Source: Mactromeris polynyma (taxonomy: Eukaryota; Mollusca; Bivalvia; Venerida; Mactridae). Taken from it: DNA of 64,000 nucleotides. Below, piece by piece: positions 1-12,287 of the stretch. The stretch is taken from NCBI GenBank assembly GCA_032209605.1, contig JASFXZ010000013.1:12111901-12175900 (forward strand). Direction: 5' to 3'. The notes under the pieces are model-generated. The model saw only the letters and a list, made by a program, of their open reading frames with translations, was not told where the DNA came from and did no database searches. Numbering within the stretch: position 1 is the stretch's first letter; the number at the start of each line of letters is the position of its first letter. A program made the position numbers and the translations under genes.

Positions 1-33
1 AAGTCTCAGTCTAGAGAATGCTACAAAACTCAG

Positions 34-343
34 CACATAGTTCCCACATCTACAATATTTACCTCCCTTGTTCTGAATTGTCGGCCATTTTTGTAGGTAA
101 AATTTCTTAAAGTTTATTGGGAATATAATGTAAACGATGATAAACTAATCCGATATATAAACAATAACTTATTCATTATGCCCAGTAAGTAGAAGGGGGT
201 TGTCACATGCGAATTCTCTTGGTATTTTCTCAATTATCACATATTTGAAAATAACTCCTATAAGGGCTTATCAGTTTTGCCTATCAAAATGGCCGACACT
301 TAAGAACTAGGGAGGTAAATATTGTAGATGTGGGAACTATGTG
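34..343. mobile_element. Fold-back / MITE-like element with ~70 bp terminal inverted repeats
   Basis: The stretch starting CACATAGTTCCCACATC (34 to about 103) reappears as its reverse complement at about 275-343, with only a few mismatches. It encloses about 170 bp of AT-rich sequence. There is no coding capacity, so this looks like a non-autonomous inverted-repeat transposon. Family unknown. Confidence 0.75.
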
Positions 344-436
344 TACAGGTTGAGCATTATATCTATGTTATACATATATGTCGGTATTATCATATATTAC
401 TCATGACAATGCATATGGGATTATTCATAAGTAAAT

Positions 437-630
437 AGGGGTTCCACTAGGTGCTGAATTTAAGGGGTCATTTTTATCATTGTTGACGGAACTTTACCAT
501 TTCATAGCCTAATACCTATAATTTAGACAAAAATTGACCCTTCAGTCAGAATTCTAAGGGTCAAATTATCGCCTTTTTTAAAATCCAGGGGTCAAATTAA
601 GGGTCAATTTAAGAGTCAAATGGAACCCCT
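437..630. mobile_element. Short MITE-like repeat (copy 1) with AGGGGTTCCA ends
   Basis: The element begins AGGGGTTCCA and ends TGGAACCCCT, a 10 bp terminal inverted repeat. The interior has several AAGGGTCAA-type motifs. A diverged second copy lies at 4433-4618. No open frame. Confidence 0.65.
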
Positions 631-644
631 GAATTAAAGAATTA

Positions 645-1559
645 CCATCACTGATGCATAGAATGTCATTATCACAATGTAACACACTATACTACATACT
701 GTAAAGGTAAATTTGCATTATTATGTGTAGTCAATATAGAAAAAAACTTGTTAAAAATATTAAATATTTTCTTAGTTTACGAATATTATTACAGACAAAG
801 ACAATATATGTTTGATTATTACCAATCTCTTAATTATAAAATCAAATATTTATGATAGTGTCACATAGCTTATAGCTTATTATCACATTGCATCAGCGCT
901 TCAATAATACTACCAACACATTATTATACATTTATCATCTTACGTATTTATGTCAGCGCTTGAACAAGGCCTTACAGCATATTTTATAAATACAGTAGTT
1001 TCAAACATATAACTTGTTTATTGTTCGAAAAACAATTTTCAGACTGTCGAAAACGTACACAAATCCTACAATTAAAGCTGGGATCAATATATTCTGTATA
1101 TTAGTACCAGATTAAACAGATCGTGGAATTTAACAATGTTAGAATAAGAACAAAACATCGACTGAAGTGGTATGGAAATCACGAGTAACGCAAAGTGTCG
1201 TATTTACTATTCTTTGTTACTATTAATAATCTTTCCGCTTCTTATGCGAACCAGTCCGAATGAAGTAACTTCCGGAAATTCGCCATTTGCAGCAAAATAA
1301 CTGTAATTTTGAGGAAGTGAAGAAAAGTTAGTCTACAACTTAAACAGACAGTTGTCTAGTGTCTTAGAATGAAGTTTGTTGACTAAAATGGAATGTAGTT
1401 TCTACACAGAACTGTAAAAATCATTTTATGTCTTGAAATATTACTTACAAACTTGCTTTTTCGTGTGGGTAACGTCATGCTGCGAGCTTAAGACTGCTAA
1501 AATATAGATGATCATAGTGCTTCAGTTGTCTGTGAAATTATTATAGAACAACATAAACA
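645..1559 (+). promoter_or_regulatory. 5' flank and putative promoter/5' UTR of the LRRFIP gene
   Basis: This is non-coding sequence upstream of the first recognisable start codon. An ETS-type site (ACTTCCGG, reverse CCGGAAGT) lies at 1268-1275, about 290 bp before the ATG, and is the only convincing promoter motif I see. There is no clear TATA box or CpG island. The transcription start cannot be fixed from sequence alone, and further non-coding 5' exons may lie outside the window. Confidence 0.3.
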
Positions 1560-1637
1560 ATGAGTTCAGGAAGAAGAAGAACGACAGAACGCCATTACTC
1601 AGCGGAGGATCAGGCGTTGGATCAGATCTCTAAAGAG
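1560..1637 (+). CDS. LRRFIP exon 1 (N-terminus, residues 1-26)
   Basis: ATG at 1560 opens a 26-codon exon that begins MSSGRRRTTERHYSAEDQAL and is followed by the donor GTAAGA. The RxRT...SAED.AL pattern is the same as the LRRFIP2 N-terminus, where a short basic stretch precedes a SAEDEAL-type helix. The start is chosen because it gives the family-like N-terminus and the exon ends in phase 0, compatible with exon 2. The sequence just upstream has no conserved coding continuation. The next intron is very long (about 18.6 kb). Confidence 0.9.
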
Positions 1638-2224
1638 GTAAGATTCATTCACACAATTTGATTCCTCATTCAATTCACAGGTGACGTAGTCTTATAAATA
1701 AGACCCTACATACCTTATTTCACATTTTGACATTTTCCGGGTACGTATGGTCTTATCAGCTTCCTATAAATGTCATGTAGCACTTTACGACATGATTTTG
1801 TGTCGCTTTTTTTCCACTAATTTATAACCATCAAACAACACCAGCAGGGAAAATATATTTCCAATAGCGCAATTGATGCTTTCAATGCCGGATAAGGTCA
1901 AGAATTCCAAATGCCGTGCGCTAATTGTATAAAGATGTGCATTTGTTTCCATCTAGTGCAGATTTCACAGAGATTCGGCGTAATGGCTGCGCAACGTTCC
2001 TCGTTTAATTAACACGGTCTATATATATATGAATCAAAATTAGATGAAATTTTTGAAGAGTGAAAAGGCAACCCGGCATCAATTGAAGTGGGATGAATGA
2101 CACGTGCGAAAATTATTTTGTGCAGGCGTCTACGTTGATTTCGTAGAATATATTATTTTGCTAACATGTGTACTAGAGGAAAGATTACACGATGAACATT
2201 TTATCGAAAATTATGCGTTTAAAG

Positions 2225-4085
2225 TTGATTTTCATTAATTTGTTAGTATAAAACGAAATTTGACAGAGCATTTAACTCTTTCTACGTCAATTAATAATAT
2301 AATTTTCGGATTTCGGACCTGACCGATAAAAAACGAAAAAAAAACGACCAGGTCCGATGTAGAAGGCCTGTGCGTCGGTACAGTACAGGTTTTACAACAT
2401 CCGTAGCTGTACGCACAATGCGATCTTACGCACCAATTGTCTGCACATTCGCTTGTCTTTCTGACATTTATACTTGATTGTGTAGTCAAAAAGGCATTTC
2501 ACGAGTGCATGTTAAATTTTAATAATTTAAAGTAAATCATAATTTTTTAATGTTATTTATCAAAATACGTCAAATATTTGCCCATTGTGATTTTCATCAA
2601 GTTATCAGTTATTCAGTACAAAATACATTTTCAACGTTGATAATTAGCAGATTATCATTGCATAGGGCCCTTTAGACGTTAAATGCAAAGTGAAAGTAAA
2701 ATGTAAATTAACAACATTTATATAATGAATGTTTATGGTTAAATGGACGTGAACACGTTTAATATTTGGACTAGGAGGGTACCCAACGTTTCAAAGCAGG
2801 ACTAACATCTAGCTTTACTCAATAATTCTTCAAAATCTTCTATTTTTCAAAAGGAAACAATCAAATTTCATGACATGCATCACTATTTTCGAAATAAAGC
2901 AACAAAAGACACTTTAGAGGAAGCACAAAGTTTGTGACATCGAAATTTCATTGGGAATACTGGATATCATAACCAATGTCATCAATACAGGTTCTCCTGG
3001 AAGCGTGTATTTGCCTTGAATCGCTGGTGCACATCATGAAAAGAACAATTGTTTTTTCTTGATTTCACGATATGTGGTGTTCAGCATATTTACAGCACCA
3101 AGTGCACATGCTTGTTGACACTGTACTTTCAATGCAGTTAAAATTATAACAGAAGAGATGGTTTAAATGAAAGGAAAGCTTTTGTTAAAACTAAAGTAAA
3201 TACATTTATTATGATGTAATGTGTTTGTCTATTTTATGCATTCTGCATATATAAGGGTTGTATGCAAGACAGTTAGAATGAATTGATGTCACTATTAACA
3301 TGATCTTGATCAGGTTATCTCGATTTGTATTACTCACACAATGGCTTGCAGAAAGAAATTACTGGAAGTTAACGCCTCATTAAATCAATGATTTATTTTC
3401 TGTTGTTTACTGTGCTGGGCACCCCTTTGTTTCAACCAGCATTTTCAGTCTATGCAAAAGGAACAGAAATATTACTGGACCGGAGGACTGGTAAACGTAA
3501 AAGTATCACTGGCCCTGAAATTAATGACCCAAATATGCTATTATAAAATATTATAAAAGCTATTTAATTTGGTTAATACAGTCATGGCGAATGACTTCCA
3601 AGACTTGTCAGTCATTTGGTCTGACAACCTTGGAAAACTTGTCGGACCGAATGCAAACTTGTCAGTCCGAAAACATGTTGTTAAAAATTACGGGCCGAAA
3701 ATTACCGCTCATTTCAAAGTGAAAGTAAACAAATCAAACACAAATGTGCAAATAATTGGCGTATTTCGTTAAATAACAGTTAAAAATTATTATTTACTTT
3801 CACATTCACTTCTGAAATGCCTTTTTGACGACACAATCAAAGTTCAAATGTCCAAAAGGCAAGCGAAAGTACAGACAATTGGTGCACGTAAGAAGACCGC
3901 ATTGTGTAAACAGCAATGGATGTTATAAAACCTGTACGACCCGTACCGTTCCGTGTTGGACATACGGACCGACGCACAGGCATTCTGTATCGGACCTGGT
4001 CGGTTTTTATCGTTCAGGTTCGACTGACCGATGGGTATTCGCCATGACTGTTAATAACTTGCTAAACCAATGAAAATCATTGAAG
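2225..4085. mobile_element. Large fold-back element with ~360 bp inverted arms
   Basis: The left arm (about 2225-2590) and right arm (about 3730-4085) are inverted copies. Matching landmarks are the ATGAAAATCA ends, a GACCAGGTCCGAT block, a block containing CACCAATTGTCTG, an AAAAAGGCATTTC block, and the ACGTCAAATATTTGC / GCAAATAATTGGCGT pair. About 1.1 kb of non-coding sequence lies between. Both arms read as short Cys-containing peptides by chance, but no transposase is present. Confidence 0.7.
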
Positions 4086-4432
4086 ACAGTTACGGGGCAT
4101 AAATTGAAATATCCAGTCAAGATATGGCTATTATCATTCACAGGGAATCCACTGGCCAGTGTTATTGTAAATTTCATCGGTCCTCTTAAAATTTTACTGG
4201 TCAGGTCCGACGGTCTTTCGCATTGACTGCATTTTGGGGTATTATAACAATGACATTATGTAGCAATTGACACTGGTCAGTAATTTATAAATCAATTCTT
4301 TTCATCAGTATATTTGACTTGATCCAAACTGCCATCTATGACACCCTCAATTATCAAATCAGTATCAGTAATATTCAATATGCTTGGGTAATTCTAATTT
4401 CACTGGTGATTGCACTTGCAAATGATAGCTTA

Positions 4433-4618
4433 GTGTGCTGAAATTCAAGGGTGATTTTTATCATTTTTTACGGGATTTTACCATTTTAAAGCCAAAATAC
4501 CTATAGCTATTATTTAAAGAAAAAATTACCCTTCAGCCAGAATCCTTAGGGTCTAATTATGATCTTTTGGAAAATCCAGGTGTCAAAGGGTCAATTCAAG
4601 GGTCAAATGGAACCCCTG
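4433..4618. mobile_element. Short MITE-like repeat (copy 2) of the 437-630 element
   Basis: It shares the interior order of the 437-630 copy (ATTTTTATCATT, TTTACCATTT, ACCCTTCAG, AATCCAGG, GGGTCAA) and the right end TGGAACCCCT. The left terminus has decayed. Confidence 0.6.
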
Positions 4619-5326
4619 TAAATAAATATCAATAAGAGGGGGCCCCGGTCAGAGGGAATGAAAATGTTCACATAAATGCCTGCTGAAATATTAAAAGTAC
4701 AAGTCATACTAACTAACGATTGTATGTTCCCCTTGCTCAAAAACCTGCATCTGCTGTTCTTGGTTCTACTATAATTTAAGTTCTCTGGAATGATCTGGCA
4801 CATCTTGTATAAATATTACAAGGGCATGAAATGTGCTGATCATGCATGTACTGCTATAATCTATTTAACTAAAATGTGGTTGCACACAAAAGCATCACAA
4901 ATTAATATCAGTATTACGATCACGACCCTCTTGTGGGGAAAACAGACAAAATGTATGAATCTGAAGTGTGCTGAGAATATTTCCCCTCTGCACGGTCACC
5001 ATAACAATAAACCATCAAGGAGCATTGTTCTGTTGTCAAGTACTGAAGTGGTGATGTTAATATTCTCTGACACAATGTACTGGAAGACAATAAGTGATTA
5101 AGTCACTCTTACTTGAAATGGGTTAAAATTCAATTTTACTTTGTTTGAATTAAACTGAGGGTTTATAAATTATAATATACTCTTCAAATATTTTATTACA
5201 ATACAATGACATTGATGAGGAGTGATCATTATGGTAATAGTTTAATGTTGTATAGTTGTAAATCATGTGTGATGATATAAACTATAAATTGCTAGTACAA
5301 TACTTCACCATTCTTCCTTAATAATT

Positions 5327-5535
5327 CAGGGATTTCCCTGACACAGAAAACTTGAGTCCCTGACTCGCTTTTCTTTCTAGGGACTCCCATTTTCCACTTT
5401 CTTTGCATCCATGGAACCCCTAAGTCAAGTTTAAACTGCATATCTGGGACCCTACGAATTTACTAAGGACCCCCAATTTGTCAAACATGAGGGTCCAAGG
5501 ACCCCTAGCTGACAAATTCTAGGGAAAACCCTGAA
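5327..5535 (-). mobile_element. CAGGG-ended hAT-like MITE, family D copy 1
   Basis: It has the ends CAGGGATTTCCCT and AGGGAAAACCCTG, with near-identical flanks ATAATT and AATATT. It is the reverse-complement orientation of the copies at 18699-18910 and 40332-40549. The interior contains TCCAAGGACCCCT-like blocks. No coding capacity. Confidence 0.75.
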
Positions 5536-6431
5536 TATTTGGACGTTATTGTCCTGTCTACTCACTGAATTCAGTGATAAAGTCTGGCTATATACCTGTA
5601 GATCTTCCTGGCACATAAATAATATTCCTATATCTAGTAATTGTCTAATTTTATTTCTTTTTAAGATCAATAGGAATGTTGAAATCATGTTACATTAAGT
5701 TCATCATAAATATTTTTGTAACTGAAAAAAGGCGAAATGGGCTGACTTCTATGAAGTTACGTATTTCTTTCATATAATTCATTTACACAGCACACAATTT
5801 ATTTTCAATTTTATTCTGGCAAATGCCGAATTCTGGTTTTGATTTGCTGCAGTGTTTGTAAACTATGTGGATTTAACATTACAAAAAATGCACGTAAATA
5901 CATGTAGACTGTTTAAGTAGCTTATCAGGACATCAGGTATGGGATAATGAAGGCAGATGTACATGTAATTTACAAGATACTGGCTGATAATCTGACAAAG
6001 CATGGAGAAAACCCAAGGTATACTGGTAGCTAGATAGTATGTATGATAACACCCAGTTTGTTTGTCTTATAGCAGCTAATGCTGTAATAGAACGAAAGGG
6101 ACTGTAATATATTACAGCTGTCAACTATTTACAAACTGAATGCTGATCATTGTCTGCTCTCACCTTTGGTAATAATCAACACTATAATGTTTACCTCTCT
6201 GATCTATAGAACTATGTGTGTGTATGATGATCAAAATTTGTTCTATTCAGCCTTTTATCATGTTTTATGTTGCGTTTTTGTTTATGGGATTTGATTGTCG
6301 GTGGTTTTCTGGAGATAATTAGACCCTTACTGGTTGTGATGTCTGCAGCGTGTGATTGATTTGTTCATGATGTTGTGATTGATTTGGCTAGAGCTGCAAA
6401 TAGTTAAACAAGTTAGTTTATACTATTAAAT

Positions 6432-7272
6432 GTCCTTGTTGACAGGATATCAGGGGGAATAGTCTTTGTTGACAGGATTTCAGGGGGAATAGTCTTTGTT
6501 GACAGGATTTCAGGGGGAATTTAGTCTTTGTTGACAGGATTTCAGGGGGAATAGTCTTTGTTGACAGGATTTCAGGGGGAATAGTCTTTGTTGACAGGAT
6601 TTCAGGGGGAATTTAGTCTTTGTTGACAGGATTTCAGGGGGAATAGTCTTTGTTGACAGGATTTCAGGGGGAATAGTCTTTGTTGACAGGATTTCAGGGG
6701 GAATAGTCTTTGTTGACAGGATTTCAGGGGATTAGTCCTTTTGATCAGGACGTCAGGGGGGATAATTCTTGTAGACAGGATATCAGGGGGGATAATTCTT
6801 ATGGGCAGGGTATCAGGGGAATTGTCCTTGAGGACAGAATATCAGGGGGAATAATCCTTGTGGACAGAAAATCAGGGAGAATAGTTCTTGTGGACAGAAT
6901 ATCAGGGGGAATAGTCCTTGTGGACAGGATATCAGGGGGAATAGTCCTTGTGGACAGGATATCAGGGGGAATAGTCCTTGTGGACAGGATATCTGGGGGA
7001 ATAGTCCTTGTGTACAGAATATCAGGGGAATTGTCCTTGTGGACAGGATATCAGGGGGAATAGTCCTTGTGGACAGGATATCAGGGGAATAGTCCTTGTG
7101 GACAGGATATCAGGGGGAATAGTCCTTGTGGACAGGATATCAGGGGAATAGTCCTTGTGGACAGAATATCAGGGGGAATAGTCCTTGTGGACAGGATATC
7201 AGGGGGAATAGTCCTTGTGGACAGGATATCAGGGGAATTGTCCATGTGGACAGGATATCAGGGGAATAGATA
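6432..7272. repeat. ~30 bp minisatellite, about 28 units, two subtypes
   Basis: Tandem units run TTGACAGGATTTCAGGGGG plus AATAGTCTTTG in the first part (6432-6730). After about 6840 they change to a TGGACAGGATATCAGGGGG / AATAGTCCTTG subtype. Units vary from 27 to 32 bp. The open frames across the array are products of the repeat period, not a gene. Confidence 0.95.
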
Positions 7273-9345
7273 TTTGTGTTGATTTATTATATTTAGATAT
7301 ATATATATAAAAGTAATAAATGACATTTAGTTACGATCATCATTTCAATTACGCTGTTCCTGCAGGATGTCTTAATATTTATCAGATTGTTGTGTAAAAT
7401 TCTTCGGAAGTACTTGGCAATTCAGTATTCTTGGGAAGATAACCATACACATTATAAGTTGGCATTCAATAGGTTTTGTTTCCTGTGTATTGTGTGTAGG
7501 TGGTTGTATTGCAGAATTAATAGTAACTCTCTAAATCAACCATTATATAACATTATTATAAATCTCAATTCTTAATGCTGTGAGAAGTTATATTTTTGTT
7601 TTATTTACAAATAATCCTGGAAACATAAAAAGTGTACTGGGAACATTTGATAATAATTCTATTTAGAACCCAGATGTAGATTGTAACTCATCAAGATTTA
7701 AACAATAGGGAAGGCCACGCGTAGGAATATTTCTCTGAGCTGAGAATTGAGATTTCACTATTCAACAGTTTATACATTTTGATGATTTATGGAAGATGTT
7801 CACTCTCCTGTTTTTGTTAAAGAATAAACTGCGATATTCGCAGGATTGGTTCCTGTGCAAATAATATGTCCATATGCTTCTAAGTCTATATGCAGGTCCG
7901 TGGAAAGACTTTTTCTTTGTGCCATTTGTTTACAAATGTTGATGAAACTGACAAAGGCAGACTCAGCTCTCCATCCATTGGTATTTCTTTCATAAATAAT
8001 ATTTCAAATATGTTAATTTTCAATTTCAATGTTCGTGTTCATTCAACTTTGACCTAAAAAATACAGGTATATTCACTTAAGCCTAGATTCATTCCAGTTC
8101 ATGGTCTGGTTAAATATTGTTTACCTATTAATATTTTGTCTAAGGGAGGAGTGGCGGGCTTACCCAGAGGAATTGTCTTTTATGGGGTCTAATTCCTAAC
8201 TCTATAGAGCCAAGCATTTTGTCTAATTCTCCACTTCCTGATCTATTAAAAATCTGGCCAAATTCTATTCCCCCCCCCCCCGGGACCTGGAATCATTTGA
8301 CGTGTCAAATTCCCACTAGTCAGGAATTGACTCTTCTATCTAAGGTCCCGTTACCCAGTAACCTTCAGTAACCAAAGGATATCAAATATTTGTCATTCAT
8401 ACTTATAGATAGAATCATTCACGCTGAATACAGTATACAAGTTAAAATACTGACATAGTATAACATTTGTGATAAAATATAACCCAATATACACAATCAT
8501 GTGTATACTTCTGTGTCCTAATTCATTTTACATGGATTTAGGGGGCCAAAATTGCTCCTTAATTGGGGGGCTGATGTATGGCTTAAGTTTGGAATGATAT
8601 TTTAATACAAAAGTTACAACATTCTGCAATATTGGAGGTTCAAACCTGGTTGAGGTACGCTTCCGTTCTCTGTAACAATTTGACGACAAGATAGTACACT
8701 CACAGTAACCCCCCCCCCTCCCAGTACTCCGATTCATGTGGGGATGTTGTAAGCCGTCTGGTTCTTGCTGGAGAACAATTAGTATTGATGGGAAATCCAG
8801 GAATATTGGTTGGCTTGGTTGAATTACGCCATACAACTCTCAGACAAAAAATAATCAGCTTTATAGTGTAGAGAACAATTTCTGTATGATTGTTAATTAT
8901 TGGCATATATACACTGTATATACTGGATATGAATGGAACTGGAAGTTAAACATTTAGTCAGTCTTGTACAACCAGTCTGTTGATAACAGAAACTGTTATT
9001 ACAATAATATTTCCTACAATCTGTTGACATTCACTGATCCAGTCTAATCAATGGACAGATGATTATTAGACTGGTTCTATGTATCCTGTAATTGAATAAA
9101 CTAGCTATCCCCGCACATGTTTCTCATAATCTGCTCCAATTATTCGACAATTAGACATAAATTGATCATCACAGAAGTGTGTCTGGTCGTAATATATCAA
9201 TGGTTGATACCACTCTATGCTAGTTCAAGTACCAACAGACTTTACTTAATGAACCTCCATGGATTGTTCCTCCCATCTCACTCCTGTAGCCTGCTGTCTT
9301 TATTGACTTAAGTCTTCACTTTTGTACTATAAATACATGCTGAAT

Positions 9346-9529
9346 CAGAGCTCTCACTAGAGGGAGAAATGGGAGAAATAGTCTCCCAAAATGATCTGAC
9401 CTCTCTCCAATTTTAACTGAGGGAGAAGTTTTCCTATATAAAAATGCCCTAAACAGGGTGAAAATGCTGTAATATCTCCCTGAAATCACAAAAACATCTC
9501 CCTGTTTGGAAGTTTTAGTGACAGCCCTG
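9346..9529. mobile_element. hAT-like MITE with CAGAGCTCTCACTA / CAGGGCTGTCACTA ends
   Basis: The terminal inverted repeats are CAGAGCTCTCACTA on the left and the complement of CAGGGCTGTCACTA on the right. A 5 bp direct repeat TGAAT flanks both sides. The interior is rich in GGGAGAAA. About 184 bp, no coding capacity. Confidence 0.7.
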
Positions 9530-10105
9530 TGAATGGTATTCATAATTAACTATGGACAAGAAGTTACCCTTGTTTACTAATGGACAACATTGATAATTAG
9601 GTAATATAGCTTCAGAAGCTAATCGCTAATGACTATCACTTAATTCTTCTTAAAGTTGTCAAAAACAACACCTCCACTCGTGAACTTACAATTTGTTAAA
9701 TGTAACCCTGCTTCAGTTAACTGCTACGACACTTCAATATCAAAGCTGGGACAAGGTCATGGTTCCTACTGGTCCCTGGCATTCACTGTTTATTGAATTT
9801 GTTATGAAAACGAAAGTGACAATGCATAACGGTGGGGAGCATAAGACACGCTGACTGCGTGGTGTCAACTCAATTGGATTACATTTTTTTTATGATTTTT
9901 CTACCCAGTCTATACAAGTGGCTATGTATCGGGCGATCTGAATGGCTAATGGTAATGTTTTGACTGCGGGAATGCTCCGCCTACCACTCGCTAATTGACA
10001 GCGTCTGAGCGTCTGTAACTTCGTCAAAATTGTTGGCCCTGCTTCTGTGTAAAGTCATGTTGATAAGTATGATTATGGTAAGAAGTAAGGTATATTATAG
10101 ATCAT

Positions 10106-10240
10106 AAAATAAAGTCATGCTTTGAGGAACAAGAAAAATCAGTCAATGGCGCTTCCGGGATTCGAACCCGGGTTTACCGATTGCCGGTCCGTTATGCTAA
10201 CCACTACACCACAGTGACCTGACGTCATTTTGTGTAAATT
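10106..10240 (-). mobile_element. tRNA-headed SINE, family A copy 1
   Basis: On the minus strand, 10219-10147 folds largely as a tRNA. It has an A box (GTGTAGTGGTTAGCAT), an anticodon loop reading GGC (Ala-like) and a B box (GGGTTCGAATCCC). The 5' acceptor strand GGTCACT does not pair with the 3' strand. The same extra T is found in two other copies, and all share a 3' tail ATTGACTGATTTTTC...CTTTATTT. This marks a SINE family rather than a working tRNA gene. Confidence 0.75.
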
Positions 10241-10347
10241 TAACTTATATAATGTTTATTAAGGTTAACTACACTTTGGACGAAGTACGGGGCAAATTTT
10301 TATATTCGCCACACAAGCACTTAACACAGTGAGCTGTAGTAATATTG

Positions 10348-10478
10348 AAATAAAGTTATGTTTTGAGGAACACGAAAAATCGGTCAATGGCGCTACCGGG
10401 ATTCGAACCCGGGTCTATCGATTGCTGGTCCGTTATGCTAACCACTATACCACAGCGACCTGACATCATTTTTGTGTC
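10348..10478 (-). mobile_element. tRNA-headed SINE, family A copy 2
   Basis: The tRNA-like head is at 10460-10388 on the minus strand, with anticodon loop AGC (Ala-like). It has the same GGTCGCT / AGCGCC acceptor mismatch and the same tail as copies 10106-10240 and 41225-41358. It lies only about 110 bp from copy 1, in the same orientation. Confidence 0.75.
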
Positions 10479-12287
10479 AGCCATGGTTAAATGTCACACC
10501 CGAAAATGGCCTTGAAATGTTCATAAAACGTCCTTTCTGTATATAAAGTGTCTGTCAGTTCTGATGTGCAAATCAGGATCAGAATCAAAATGTTTTGTTT
10601 ATTGTAAGTTATATTAAGACTGCAAAACAGTTATTCTACCTCGAATATTCATTTTTGTTTCAGTGTTTGGGTACAAAAACTGATTGCTTCGTTTTTTTCG
10701 ATGTAGATATGTCTACAAGTGTAGTTCATTGTTTGTTTATAGTACAGCATTGATGAGTTATGCCAGGTAAATGGCCCTCATCCAGAAAAGAATAGAACTT
10801 GTCATTTACAATGCGTAAAATCTTGCTTGTTTGTATGCAAGCTTTTGTAATATGCTGATGCTATCAATGAACTTCTCATGCTAGTCATAAGGAATTGACA
10901 TCTGTAGGGCTTGTGAAACAGAGAGAATACGTAAATACGGGGAACGCCACATACACAAGACAATACCTCCCCATGCAGACCTCAGGAAAAACAACAATCC
11001 ACAAAACATAACATACCTAAGGAGGTCAAACGGTACACATATTAAGGAACAAAGGCACAAGGAACGGCCCAACAGACCATAAGGAATAATAAGGAGAATC
11101 AAAGTGGACAGTAAAAGGAGGGGGAGGGGGGAATTAATGGATGGAAAAGCTCACAGGACAATTCAAGACAACTGGCCACAATAGGCCAAAATTGGGCAGG
11201 AAACACTCTGAACACTGTATAAAGTGACAAAATTGCAAAGGGGAAAGGGAAACATAAAACATTCATAACACAAACAGAAACAACAATCATATAGCGAATT
11301 ACAGCCTTGGAACTGTCAGTAAAAAATACAAGACAGGATTGGACGTCTGTAACTGACTGGATAATGCCTTTGTAAAATTAAGATAATGACAGAAATTGTG
11401 GTTGCAAACTCCTCTTCATGAGGTATTCAACCATTGATGCAAGGGCCATAACTCATGACAAGTTTACCATTCAAGCCTTAAATCTTCCACTGTATCATAT
11501 TCAGACAGAAGGTTAATACAATAACAGCCAATGGATAGTTTGAAATTTTCACGACAAATTTTCAGATTCAAATTACCATAACTTTTTTGTCTATCAACAT
11601 ATAACAAATAGGAAAACAGTTCTGTGCTTCTCTTAAAGAGATCTTTACAACACAACACTCTGTTTTGAGGTTTAATTAATTTAAAAAATTGAGTTGGGTA
11701 CGTTGCTATTGAAAACATTAAATTTGAATATAAAAGTGATTATATTTGAATAATCGAAAGAAAATAATTCCTAATTCACAAAGCTAATTACTATTTCTAT
11801 GGGGTAATGATGTAATCAGAATTGTTGGTATGTAAACAACAACAACAACAACAACAACATTTATTCAGCATTAAGTACAACAACAGTACTACTAGCCTAC
11901 ATATTTACATGTTTAAACACTGTCCTTGAATATTTCGTTCTATTTATGAGTATATATATTTGTACTTTCATGTCATTGTGAAACTGAAATTATGACTGAT
12001 GTAATAGTAATTGTTGTTTGTTACTGCATACTTCCTTATTGAAAAATAAATTCATCAAATGTGAGACAATTCAGAAAAGAAATTTAGAAGTTAGAAGTTT
12101 ATTTATGCAGTAGGCTCTTACCAGTTGTTTTATTAATTTACAGCTCCTCTTTTATTGCGCAATCTTGATCAAAAGTTGCTATATATCATCTCTCCAATCA
12201 CTTCCCTACTGCAGCTGGTACAGAGCGATTTATTAGGAAAACATAATGCTTTGATAAATCCACCCTGCCTTTATAATCACACTTACT

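Noticed and set aside
6710..7282. Proteins with repeated GGIVLVDRIS
   Set aside because: A reading of the 30-bp minisatellite; unit slippage changes frame.
10147..10460. Two minus-strand tRNA-Ala genes
   Set aside because: Broken acceptor stem and a shared 3' tail with a third copy identify them as SINEs.
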